From positions 5,332,001-5,396,000 of the forward strand of contig NZ_AP023239.1 in the NCBI RefSeq assembly GCF_013393385.1: a DNA stretch of 64,000 nucleotides. Direction: 5' to 3'. The stretch is from Paenibacillus sp. URB8-2 (GTDB lineage Bacteria; Bacillota; Bacilli; Paenibacillales; Paenibacillaceae). The translations under genes and the position numbers were made by a program. This document shows positions 25,263-33,364 of the stretch, one piece after another; positions within the stretch are counted from its first letter, which is position 1; each line of letters opens with the position of its first letter. The notes beneath the pieces were generated by a model. It did not search any database. It was not told the origin of the DNA and saw nothing but the letters and a program-made list of their open reading frames with translations.

Positions 25263-25931
25263 TTAACCGTTCTTGCAGCGTCTCCGGTCAATGGAGCGGG
25301 CGATATAGTCACCGGACCATTGGATAAGCTGCACAATCAAGATGATAAGAAGGACCGTCCCGAGCAGTATGTCGGTGCGGAACCGTTGATAGCCGAAGCG
25401 GATGGCCAGGCTCCCGAGTCCTCCCGCGCCGATGGCTCCTGCCACCGCCGTAAATTCGGTGATGGATATTACAGCGATCGTCATCCCCCGGATCAGAGCG
25501 GGCAGCGCTTCGGGTATAAGCACCTGCAGGATGATGGTGAACGGTCCCGCGCCCACCGATTTGGCTGCTTCGATCTTGCCGTCCTCCACTTCGCGCAGGG
25601 CATTCTCGATAATTCGCCCCAGAAACGGGGCCGCACCGATGGATAAAGACACGATTGCCGCCGTCGGGCCCAGCGATGTGCCCACAATCAGCCGGGATAA
25701 AGGCAGCAGAATCACAATCAGGATGATAAACGGGATCGAGCGCACACCGTTAATTGCGGTGCCGATTACCCGGTTGACTCCGGGAGCGGCGAGGATTCCT
25801 CCCTTCTCCGTAACCACCAGCGTGATCCCGAGCAGCGTGCCCAGAAACAGCGCGAAGACCGACGACCACGCCACCATATACAGCGTCTCCCGCAATCCTT
25901 CCCACAACAATTCGGCCAGATCGTCTCTCAT
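25263..25931 (-). CDS. metI: Methionine ABC transporter, permease
   Basis: 222 residues with five membrane helices, the usual MetI length. The EAA-type loop that contacts the ATPase is at [21 protein letters not shown]. Its ATG overlaps the metN stop in ATGA, so translation is coupled. Exports no substrate itself; it forms the membrane channel of the importer. Confidence 0.92.
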   Translation of the reverse strand: MRDDLAELLWEGLRETLYMVAWSSVFALFLGTLLGITLVVTEKGGILAAPGVNRVIGTAINGVRSIPFIILIVILLPLSRLIVGTSLGPTAAIVSLSIGAAPFLGRIIENALREVEDGKIEAAKSVGAGPFTIILQVLIPEALPALIRGMTIAVISITEFTAVAGAIGAGGLGSLAIRFGYQRFRTDILLGTVLLIILIVQLIQWSGDYIARSIDRRRCKNG

Positions 25932-26728
25932 CGCAGCACCGCCTCCTTTTCCGCCGGTTCCGGAATGTGTCCATTATGTCCGCTCTTGTAGAAGTCGAAA
26001 ATTCCGGCGAACCGCTTGGCCGTATCGCTCTGCGGGTCTTGAAACAACTGGCGGACGGGAGCGCTCTCGACGATGCGTCCTCCCTCAATTACGGCGGCGC
26101 CGCTGCAAATGTGGCGAAGAACATCCATTTCATGCGTAATCAGCACGATGGTAAGGCCCAGGTTGCGGTTAATATCCCCGAGCAGCTCCAGAATGGAATA
26201 GGTCGTCTGCGGATCGAGCGCCGAGGTCGCTTCGTCCGACAGCAGCACATCCGGCTCTCCGGCCAGCGCCCTGGCTATGCCTACCCGCTGCTTCTGCCCT
26301 CCGCTCAGCTGGGAAGGATAGCTGCCCGCCTTGCCCGTAAGCTTCACCAGCTCCAGAATGTCCCCGACACGCCGCTTCACCTCCGCCTTGGGATACCCTG
26401 CCACCTTCAGCGGAAACGCGACATTTTCAAAGACTGTCTTGGAATCGAACAGATTAAACTGCTGAAAAATCATCCCGATCTTGCGGCGGGCCAGCCGCAG
26501 TTCACGCTCCTTCAGGTCGGTAATAACCGTCTCGCCGATCACAATCTGGCCCGAATCCGGCTCCTCCAGCCGGTTCAGACAGCGGATCAGCGTGGATTTC
26601 CCTGCGCCGCTGAAGCCGATAATGCCGAATATTTCTCCTTTTTCGATATGCAGATTAATATCCCGAAGCGCCGGAACCGTTCCGCTGCGAGTGAAGTAAC
26701 TCTTGTTCAGATTAGTCACGGTGATCAT
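25928..26728 (-). CDS. metN: Methionine ABC transporter, ATP-binding protein (short form)
   Basis: 266 residues from the ATG at 26728. Walker [10 protein letters not shown], signature [15 protein letters not shown] and Walker [14 protein letters not shown] are intact. Classical MetN has about 340 residues with a C-terminal NIL (ACT-like) domain that senses methionine; here only a short tail follows the ATPase, so substrate inhibition through that domain is probably absent. The start was moved in from 26791 because the longer frame runs through the leader terminator. Confidence 0.9.
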   Translation of the reverse strand: MITVTNLNKSYFTRSGTVPALRDINLHIEKGEIFGIIGFSGAGKSTLIRCLNRLEEPDSGQIVIGETVITDLKERELRLARRKIGMIFQQFNLFDSKTVFENVAFPLKVAGYPKAEVKRRVGDILELVKLTGKAGSYPSQLSGGQKQRVGIARALAGEPDVLLSDEATSALDPQTTYSILELLGDINRNLGLTIVLITHEMDVLRHICSGAAVIEGGRIVESAPVRQLFQDPQSDTAKRFAGIFDFYKSGHNGHIPEPAEKEAVLR

Positions 26729-26756
26729 GCCCGAACCGACCTTCTTTCCAGAAAAT

Positions 26757-26802
26757 AAAAAAATCAAGCCTCTTCGCCTGGACGGCGTCACTCGGCTTGA
26801 TT
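26757..26802 (-). terminator. Leader terminator/attenuator upstream of metN
   Basis: On the minus strand AATCAAGCC and GGCTTGATT arms, with an inner CGCC/GGCG stem, followed by seven T, placed between the metN promoter and the metN start. No S-box or T-box sequence is visible in the roughly 60 nt before it. Confidence 0.7.
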
Positions 26803-26865
26803 TCCAGACAACTGGTCAATCAATCATAATTCCTATTAATTCAATGCGTTTAATTGATAATCATT

Positions 26866-26894
26866 AATATAGAGTACCCGCTATTTGATGTCAA
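26866..26894 (-). promoter_or_regulatory. SigmaA-type promoter of metNIQ
   Basis: On the minus strand TTGACA (26889-26894), a 17-bp spacer and TATATT (26866-26871). Confidence 0.75.
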
Positions 26895-26931
26895 TCCCCA
26901 TTTTCAGCTAGACCAAACGATAGGTGCGAAG

Positions 26932-26956
26932 CTTATAAAGTCTTATATTTCAAAAA
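26932..26956. repeat. 25-bp AT-rich motif, copy 2
   Basis: Begins CTTATAAAGTCTTATATTTC; 23 of 25 positions match 4453-4477. It overlaps the terminator of the small ORF downstream of hydA. Confidence 0.6.
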
Positions 26957-26989
26957 AGCGCACCCCCTGACTTTCGGGAGTACGCTTTT
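26952..26989 (-). terminator. Terminator of the preT-preA-hydA operon
   Basis: On the minus strand AAAAGCGTACTCCC pairs with GGGGGTGCGCTTTT (few mismatches), followed by T. Confidence 0.8.
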
Positions 26990-27007
26990 CATGTGTAAGA
27001 GGGACGG

Positions 27008-27229
27008 CTATTGCGCCTTCTGTAATCCGGCAAAAACCAGCGTCGTCACATACTTGCGGGCGTCCGCTGTCAGCAGCAGCAGTTCAACGCTTCCTTTGGC
27101 GGGTTCCCCGCTGCCAAATTTCACTTTGGCTCCATCCAGGGTTTCCAGCATACCGGTAACGGTATAGCCTTGATCTAGCAGAGCGTCGATTTCCTGCTTC
27201 TCTTTGGCGAATTCATCGTATGCGGACAT
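27008..27229 (-). CDS. Small 73-residue protein coupled to hydA, unknown function
   Basis: 73 residues with an acidic helix (YDEFAKEKQEIDALLDQG) and a short beta-like part. No family is recognised. Its ATG shares a base with the hydA stop (TAATG), the classical arrangement for coupled translation, and a terminator follows, so it is the last gene of the operon. Position suggests an accessory role in pyrimidine degradation; no function is claimed. Confidence 0.7.
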   Translation of the reverse strand: MSAYDEFAKEKQEIDALLDQGYTVTGMLETLDGAKVKFGSGEPAKGSVELLLLTADARKYVTTLVFAGLQKAQ

Positions 27230-28656
27230 TAAACCACCCCTCCACTGATCTCGGCTTTGGCCGGCACCACCGGAGCGGTTCCGAACCGTTTGCGCTGCAG
27301 ATACTTGCCGGCGCCTGCCTTGCCCACAAACTGCTTGTCGCGGATAACGAACTCGCCGCGGCTCAGCACGGATACCGGCTCTCCCTTCACCTCAAAGCCT
27401 TCAAAGGCATTATAGTCGACATTCATATGATGAGTTTCGGCAGAAAGGGTCCGCTGCACCGCCGGATCGAAAATGACGATATCGGCGTCGCTGCCGACGG
27501 CGATCGTCCCTTTTTGCGGGAACAGGCCGAACAGCTTCGCGCTGGTAGTTGAGATAATATCCACGAACTTGTTCAGCGAGATGCGTCCTTTTTCCACGCC
27601 TTCCGAGTACAAAATGGTGAACCGGTCTTCAATCGTCGGCCCCCCGTTCGGAATTTTCGAGAAATCACCAAGGCCCAGCTCCTTCTGGCCCTTGAAGTTA
27701 AAGGAACATTGGTCGGAGCCGATGGTCTGCAGACTGCCGTTCCAGAGGGATTTCCACAGCACGTCCTGGTTCCACTGCTCACGCAGCGGCGGTGACCAGA
27801 CGTATTTGGCTCCTTCGAAGTCCGGCTTCTCCAACGCGGTCTGGTCAAGCACAAGATACTGCGGGCAGGTCTCGCCATAGACGCGCAGCCCTTTCTTGCG
27901 GGCCTCCTCGATCTTCCACGCCGCTTCGGCGCAGGTTACATGCACGACATAGAGCTGCGAGTCGGTCAGCTCGGTCAGATAGGCGGCGCGGCCCGTGGCC
28001 TCGCCCTCAAGTTCCGGCGGCCGGGTCAGCGCATGGTAGATCGGATCGGTATTGCCCTCGGCTAGCGCCGTGCTCACGAGATAGTCGATGACATCACCGT
28101 TCTCGGCGTGGACCATGACGAGCGCGCCTTCTTTTTTGGCGGCCTGGAGCGTCTTGAAGAGTGTGCCGTCGTCGGCCTGGAGCACATTTTTGTAAGCCAT
28201 GAACACTTTAAGGGAAGTGATGCCTTCGTTCTCGATGATTTGCGGCAGCTCGGCGAGCACCGTGTCGTTCAGCTCGGACACCATCAAGTGGAAGCTGTAG
28301 TCGATCACGGCTTTGTCCTGCGACTTCTCATGCCAGGTGTTCACCGCCTGCTGGAGAGGCAGCCCCTTGCTCGTCAGGCAGAAGTCGATCACCGTCGTCG
28401 TGCCGCCATAGGCAGCGGCGATGGTGCCCGTCTCGAAGTCGTCAGCCGTCACGGTGCCCCCAAACGGCATATCCAGATGCGTATGCGGATCGACCCCGCC
28501 CGGGAAGACATAACAGCCGGAAGCGTCAACGATCTCGGCGCCTTCCCCTTGAAGGTTAAGCCCGATTTCCGTAATGATGCCGTTCTCGATGGCGACATCC
28601 CCGGCAAACGTGTCCGCCGCCGTCACAATCGTTCCGTTCTTGATGATCTTCTTCAT
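27229..28656 (-). CDS. hydA: Dihydropyrimidinase / D-hydantoinase
   Basis: 475 residues. All binuclear zinc ligands can be placed: HxH in DPHTHLDMP, the carboxylated Lys in SLKVFMAYK, His in VMVHAENG and YVVHVTCAEA, and Asp in TIGSDQCSF. The Tyr of the VFMAYK loop is present. It opens the ring of dihydrouracil or dihydrothymine to the N-carbamoyl-beta-amino acid and often accepts 5-substituted hydantoins. It follows preA by 3 nt. The enzyme for the next step (N-carbamoyl-beta-alanine amidohydrolase) is not in the window. Confidence 0.93.
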   Translation of the reverse strand: MKKIIKNGTIVTAADTFAGDVAIENGIITEIGLNLQGEGAEIVDASGCYVFPGGVDPHTHLDMPFGGTVTADDFETGTIAAAYGGTTTVIDFCLTSKGLPLQQAVNTWHEKSQDKAVIDYSFHLMVSELNDTVLAELPQIIENEGITSLKVFMAYKNVLQADDGTLFKTLQAAKKEGALVMVHAENGDVIDYLVSTALAEGNTDPIYHALTRPPELEGEATGRAAYLTELTDSQLYVVHVTCAEAAWKIEEARKKGLRVYGETCPQYLVLDQTALEKPDFEGAKYVWSPPLREQWNQDVLWKSLWNGSLQTIGSDQCSFNFKGQKELGLGDFSKIPNGGPTIEDRFTILYSEGVEKGRISLNKFVDIISTTSAKLFGLFPQKGTIAVGSDADIVIFDPAVQRTLSAETHHMNVDYNAFEGFEVKGEPVSVLSRGEFVIRDKQFVGKAGAGKYLQRKRFGTAPVVPAKAEISGGVV

Positions 28657-28659
28657 CCC

Positions 28660-29949
28660 TCAAACCACCTCCGCTTTGGAATACGAACCGCTTAAGCTGC
28701 CGACGACGCGCTGACGCTCGTTCCACGTCATCGGCGGCAGGCCGCTGTCCACCTCCACCATGTCGATAGCGCCCTCCGCCGGGCAGACGATGGAGCACAG
28801 GTTGCAGCCGACACAATCCTCCTCGCGCACCTTCAGAATCGCCTTGCCTTCCGCATTGGTCAGCATGTCGATGCATTGATGCGAAGTGTCTTCGCAGGCA
28901 ATATGGCATTTGTTGCAGTTGATGCAGTTGTCCTCGTTGATCCGGGCCACTACTTTATAGTTGAGGTTAAGGTCGCCCCAGTTCGAATATTTGGACACCG
29001 ACTTACCGGTCAGCTCGGTCACGGATGCGAGGCCCTTCTCATCCAGGTAGTTGTTCAATCCGTCGATCATTTCCTCGACGATGCGGAAGCCGTGATGCAT
29101 GGCCGCCGTACACACCTGGATCGCGGTGGAACCCATCAGCATGAACTCGACAACGTCCTGCCAGGTGGAAATGCCGCCGATGCCCGAGATCGGAACGGTG
29201 ACCTCGGGATGCCGGGCGCATTCGGCAACCATGTTCAGCGCGATCGGCTTGACGGCCGGGCCGCAGTAACCGCCATGAGCTCCCTTACCGCCGATATGGG
29301 GGATCGTGTTCCACGAATGAATGTCCACTCCCGCGAGACTGTTAATCGTATTGATCAGGCTGATCGCGTCGGCGCCTCCCTTGACGGCATGGCGGGCCGT
29401 CACCGTAATATCGGTAATGTTCGGCGTCAGCTTGACGATGACGGGTGTTGTCGCCACTTCTTTTACCCAATACGTCTGCGCCTCCACCAGATCGGGCTGC
29501 TGGCCGGAAGCGGCGCCCATGCCGCGCTCGGCCATCCCGTGCGGACAGCCAAAGTTCAGCTCCAGGCCGTCCACGCCGACATCCTCGACTCTTTTGACGA
29601 TTTCATGCCACTTCTCCTGCGTGGGTTCTACCATCAGGGAGGCGACCACGGCGTGATTCGGGAATCGCTTCTTGGTCTCGTAGATTTCCTTCAGATTGAC
29701 ATCAAGCGGACGGTCCGTAATCAGCTCGATATTGTTGAAGCCCGCCACGCGCTGCCCGTTAAAATTAACGGCGGCAAAGCGCGAGGACGTGTTGATGATC
29801 GGATCGCCAAGCGTCTTCCATACGGCTCCTCCCCAGCCCGCTTCGAAAGCGCGCTGCACCTGATAGCCTGTATTGGTAGGCGGGGCCGAGGCCAGCCAGA
29901 ACGGATTGGGGGACTTGATTCCTGCGAGATCGATGCTCAAATCTGCCAT
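28660..29949 (-). CDS. preA: NAD-dependent dihydropyrimidine dehydrogenase, catalytic subunit
   Basis: 429 residues. A dihydroorotate-dehydrogenase-like FMN barrel carries the active-site Cys in LELNFGCPHGM. The C-terminal part has two 4Fe-4S motifs, CINCNKCHIACED and CVGCNLCSIVCPAEG. Together with PreT it reduces uracil and thymine with NADH, the first step of reductive pyrimidine catabolism (reversible). The ATG has GGGAGG upstream. Confidence 0.95.
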   Translation of the reverse strand: MADLSIDLAGIKSPNPFWLASAPPTNTGYQVQRAFEAGWGGAVWKTLGDPIINTSSRFAAVNFNGQRVAGFNNIELITDRPLDVNLKEIYETKKRFPNHAVVASLMVEPTQEKWHEIVKRVEDVGVDGLELNFGCPHGMAERGMGAASGQQPDLVEAQTYWVKEVATTPVIVKLTPNITDITVTARHAVKGGADAISLINTINSLAGVDIHSWNTIPHIGGKGAHGGYCGPAVKPIALNMVAECARHPEVTVPISGIGGISTWQDVVEFMLMGSTAIQVCTAAMHHGFRIVEEMIDGLNNYLDEKGLASVTELTGKSVSKYSNWGDLNLNYKVVARINEDNCINCNKCHIACEDTSHQCIDMLTNAEGKAILKVREEDCVGCNLCSIVCPAEGAIDMVEVDSGLPPMTWNERQRVVGSLSGSYSKAEVV

Positions 29950-29976
29950 TGATAATTCCCTCCCTGGAAAAATATT

Positions 29977-31368
29977 TTATACTGCAGAGCCGACAACGCT
30001 GTCCTGCTGCGGCGAGAACTGCTTAATGATGGCGTGGGCGGCTGTTTTGCCCTGCTGGGCCGCGGATACCACCATGGCTTCGCCTTTGCCGAAGCCGAAG
30101 ACGATATCGCCCGCCGCATAAATTTGCGGATCGGAGGTCCGGTGGGTCGCCTCGTCGATTGTGACGACGCCCCACTCGTGCTCAAGACCGAGATGCTCGA
30201 TCAGGCCGGTATGGCGCATCTGGCCAATCGCCAGCACGACGGCATCCACCGGCATGATGAATTCGGAGCCTTCCACCGGCATCGGTTTCAGCCTGCCGTC
30301 GCCGCCGGTCTCGCCGGTCAGCTTCATGCTGACGCATTCCAGGCCAGTCACCTTGCCTAGCCCGTCGCCGATAATGCGCTTCGGCAGCGTCAGCCAGCTG
30401 AACTCAACGCCTTCCTGCTTGGCGAATTCGTATTCGAAATCATAGGCGGTCATCTCCTCCCGGGTACGGCGGTAGACCATCTTCACATTGGCGGCTCCGA
30501 GCCGCACGGAGCAGGTTGCGGCGTCGATTGCCGTGTTTCCGGCGCCGATTACAGCAACGCGCTGACCGGTCAGCTGCAGGTTGGAGACGCCCGTCTTGGT
30601 CGATTCCACCAGCTTGATGGCGTCATATACGCCGTCCAGCTCCTCGCCCGGGATGCCGAGCCCAGGAACGTAGCCCATACCGGCGGCAAGCACGATGGCG
30701 TCGTATTCGGCTTTCAGCTCATCCACCGTTACATCCGTCCCTACCTTGACGCCCGTGCGGATCTCCACGCCGAGCTTCTCGACCTGCTCCACTTCCCACA
30801 GGGAGACGGACTGCGGCAGACGGAAGGAAACGATGCCGTGCGTGTCGAGGCCTCCGGCCAGTTCTCTCGCTTCATAAATCACGACGGAGAAGCCTTCGCG
30901 AGCCAGTTCTCTGGCGGCCGACAGTCCGGCCGGACCGCCGCCGATCACGGCAACCTTCTTCCCGCTCAGAGAACCGGCCTTGAACAGCGTCACATCATTA
31001 TTCATCGCCCAATCCGTCGCATAACGCTGGAGCAGACCGATCTGAATCGGCTCGGAAGCGTCGTTCAGCACGCAGGCTCCTTCGCACAGCTCTTCGGTAG
31101 GGCAGACGCGAGCGCAGCTTGCGCCTACCGGGTTGGACTCCATAATCGTGTGCGCGGCGCCTTTCAGGTTGTCCGTGGCGATGCGTTTAATGAAAGAAGG
31201 AATGTTGATTCCCGTCGGGCAGGCCTTGATACAAGGAGCGTCGTAGCAGTAGAGACATCGGTTGGACTCTTCGGCGGCACCTTTGCGGGTAAGCCCCGGC
31301 TCGGACTCGGCGAAATTCCGCATGAACATGTCGGGTGAAAAAGCGGTCAACGGAGAAGTGGGTTCCAT
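29977..31368 (-). CDS. preT: NAD-dependent dihydropyrimidine dehydrogenase, electron-transfer subunit
   Basis: 463 residues. The N-terminal Fe-S region has CLYCYDAPCIKACPTG and CARVCPTEELCEGAC, followed by two dinucleotide-binding folds (VIGGGPAGLSAARE for FAD and VIGAGNTAIDAA for NAD). It feeds electrons from NADH to PreA and resembles the small-subunit module of glutamate synthase. It is the first gene of the operon; GGGAGG lies 7 nt before the ATG, and a perfect GlnR/TnrA box lies 22-38 bp upstream. Confidence 0.94.
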   Translation of the reverse strand: MEPTSPLTAFSPDMFMRNFAESEPGLTRKGAAEESNRCLYCYDAPCIKACPTGINIPSFIKRIATDNLKGAAHTIMESNPVGASCARVCPTEELCEGACVLNDASEPIQIGLLQRYATDWAMNNDVTLFKAGSLSGKKVAVIGGGPAGLSAARELAREGFSVVIYEARELAGGLDTHGIVSFRLPQSVSLWEVEQVEKLGVEIRTGVKVGTDVTVDELKAEYDAIVLAAGMGYVPGLGIPGEELDGVYDAIKLVESTKTGVSNLQLTGQRVAVIGAGNTAIDAATCSVRLGAANVKMVYRRTREEMTAYDFEYEFAKQEGVEFSWLTLPKRIIGDGLGKVTGLECVSMKLTGETGGDGRLKPMPVEGSEFIMPVDAVVLAIGQMRHTGLIEHLGLEHEWGVVTIDEATHRTSDPQIYAAGDIVFGFGKGEAMVVSAAQQGKTAAHAIIKQFSPQQDSVVGSAV

Positions 31369-31389
31369 CGGTTATCCCTCCCAGGTTTA

Positions 31390-31406
31390 TGTTATATAAT
31401 ATAACA
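31390..31406. promoter_or_regulatory. GlnR/TnrA box upstream of preT
   Basis: TGTTATATAATATAACA matches the 17-bp TnrA consensus TGTNANAWWWTMTNACA at every defined position. It overlaps the likely -10 region of preT. Nitrogen control by GlnR or TnrA is inferred. Confidence 0.75.
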
Positions 31407-31505
31407 CAATTACGATTTTTGCCTTAAAATTCTACTTACTTTGGCAGATTTATATAGTAAAATAAGCTGTATCACTAAAAAAACGGGCTTATTTCTGCCT
31501 AGTTA

Positions 31506-31522
31506 GGTTAGTTATCCTAACA
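31506..31522. promoter_or_regulatory. Second GlnR/TnrA-like box, one mismatch
   Basis: GGTTAGTTATCCTAACA; on the minus strand TGTTA-N7-TAACC, one base away from TGTNA-N7-TNACA. It lies between preT and pucR. Confidence 0.4.
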
Positions 31523-31561
31523 TTCTATATTCAAACTATAGTCAATTCATTTTTTCGATAC

Positions 31562-31580
31562 ATTAGACATAATGTCTAAT
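31562..31580. promoter_or_regulatory. Perfect 19-bp palindrome in the preT-pucR intergenic region
   Basis: ATTAGACATAATGTCTAAT: 9-bp perfect arms around one base, 92 bp before the pucR start. A likely operator for PucR itself or another dimeric regulator. Confidence 0.65.
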
Positions 31581-31672
31581 TTCAAAAGTGTTTTTTTTAC
31601 GCGTGAGAAACGTCTGAAAATGGCTGCGGGAATACAAGCAATGCGGCATCGTCATAGAGAAGGAGGATGAGT

Positions 31673-33364
31673 ATGGACTGGGAACTAGTATTTACCATTC
31701 GGGAAGCGCTGAAAAGACCGCTGTTCGCCGATGCGATCGTCGTCGGAGGAGCCACGGGGCTGGACCGGGCGATCCGCTGGGTGCATGTGCTGGAAAGCTC
31801 CAGCTTCGAGAGCCTGATTCACGGCCAGGAAATGATACTTACAACGGGCATCGGGATGAGTGTCGATCTCCCTTCCTCCCTGGAATTTCTGGAATACCTG
31901 ATCCAAAAGAACGCCGCCTGTCTGTGCATCGAGCTGGGCACGTACTTCAGCTCCGTACCGGAGGAACTGATCGCGCTGGCGGACCAGCATGATTTTCCGC
32001 TCATCGTCTTTAAACGCACGGTACGGTTCGTCGATATTACGCTCGACCTGCATTCGCTGATCATCAACCGCCACCACCGCATGCTGGAGGAACTGGAGAG
32101 AATCTCCCGCGAATTCCACCGGCTGACGCTGACCTCGCAGGGGACGGTTAAGGTGCTTCAATTGCTGACCAAAAGCACGCGCACGCAAATTCTCTACATG
32201 CAGCTGCAAGGCAAGCCGCAATTCTTCCCCGCGCTGTCGCCGGAGGAGCAGGGGCCGCTGCTGCGCTTCTTCTCGGCCTTTTACGAGGAGATGGAGGGAG
32301 TGCACCAGCCGGACGCGGCCCCCATCTTCCGTGAACTCAGCGGCAAGACGGTCGTGCTCAAGCCGGTCGGCGCTCTCGACCAGACCTGGGCCTACCTGCT
32401 GATGGTCTGCCCCCACAAGCCGCAGGAGTTCGACTGTCTGCTGCTCGACTCCGCCTCGCTGTCCATCGCGCAGGAGCTGCTGCGCACGCGCTACATGGAG
32501 GAGCGCAAGCTTTTTTCCGAAAATCTGTGGGTCGACGAATTGATCAACGGGCGCATCGACGACGATAACAGGCTTAAGAGCCTGATCGGACCGGATTTCG
32601 GCGTCGTCAACGAGCTGCCTTACCGCGTGTGCCTGATCGAGATCGAGAATCCCCGAAACGTAAAATGGAACAGCTCGGAGAACGAATGGGAATCAATTAC
32701 GTTTCACCTTTCGCTCGTCCTGCGTTCCATTTTTGAAAAATATTCGTTCCGGCCGCTGATTACGCTGAAAAACAACCGTCTGACCGTCATCGCATTGGAC
32801 ATTCAGTCCAAACTGCCCGGCCGGACCCGGCTGCAGCAGGCGCTGGAAGCCCTGCAGAACATCCGCTCCGACGAGAAGCTGAAGGATCTTAAGTTAATGA
32901 TCGGCGTCGGCAAATCACACACCCAGCTGAAGAAGGCCCCTACGGGCTACCGCGAAGCAGTGCAGGCGCTCTCCCTCTATCCCTGTCACCAGAAGCCGAT
33001 TCTGTTCTACGAAGAGCTTGGCGTCTTCCAGCTTCTGCTGAACTTGAACGACGGCACGACGCTGCAGAACTTTATCCGCACCTATCTCGGCCCGCTGATC
33101 GACCACGACCAGCAGAAGGGCAGCGAGCTGCTGCTGACGCTCCGGGTCTACCTGGATCATGACGGGTCCAAGCAGATCGCGGCGCGCAAGCTGTTCATCG
33201 TCAGACAATCACTGTACTACCGGCTCGACAAAATAACCGAACTGCTCGGCGAGGACTTCATGTCGCCGGAGAACCGCATATCGATTCAGGTCGCGCTGCG
33301 GGCCTATCAGTTCCTGTACCCGGAGAAACTTACTCCGCCCAGCTCCCGTTCATTACCTCTTTAA
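31673..33364 (+). CDS. pucR: PucR-family transcriptional regulator
   Basis: 563 residues. The N-terminal PucR domain (about 1-130) begins REALKRPLFADAIVVGGATG and includes the WVHVLESSSFESLIHGQEMI segment. A GGDEF-like middle and a C-terminal PucR helix-turn-helix follow (LRVYLDHDGSKQIAARKLF, VRQSLYYRLDKI). PucR of B. subtilis controls purine degradation; here the divergent preT operon suggests control of pyrimidine degradation. The ATG at 31667 directly abuts AGGAGG, so the ATG at 31673 (6-nt spacing) is preferred. Its 3' end overlaps the convergent aminotransferase gene by 35 bp. Confidence 0.92.
   Translation: MDWELVFTIREALKRPLFADAIVVGGATGLDRAIRWVHVLESSSFESLIHGQEMILTTGIGMSVDLPSSLEFLEYLIQKNAACLCIELGTYFSSVPEELIALADQHDFPLIVFKRTVRFVDITLDLHSLIINRHHRMLEELERISREFHRLTLTSQGTVKVLQLLTKSTRTQILYMQLQGKPQFFPALSPEEQGPLLRFFSAFYEEMEGVHQPDAAPIFRELSGKTVVLKPVGALDQTWAYLLMVCPHKPQEFDCLLLDSASLSIAQELLRTRYMEERKLFSENLWVDELINGRIDDDNRLKSLIGPDFGVVNELPYRVCLIEIENPRNVKWNSSENEWESITFHLSLVLRSIFEKYSFRPLITLKNNRLTVIALDIQSKLPGRTRLQQALEALQNIRSDEKLKDLKLMIGVGKSHTQLKKAPTGYREAVQALSLYPCHQKPILFYEELGVFQLLLNLNDGTTLQNFIRTYLGPLIDHDQQKGSELLLTLRVYLDHDGSKQIAARKLFIVRQSLYYRLDKITELLGEDFMSPENRISIQVALRAYQFLYPEKLTPPSSRSLPL

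Noticed and set aside
26728..26866. S-box (SAM-I) riboswitch before metN
   Set aside because: The conserved S-box sequence blocks are not visible; only a promoter and a terminator hairpin are.
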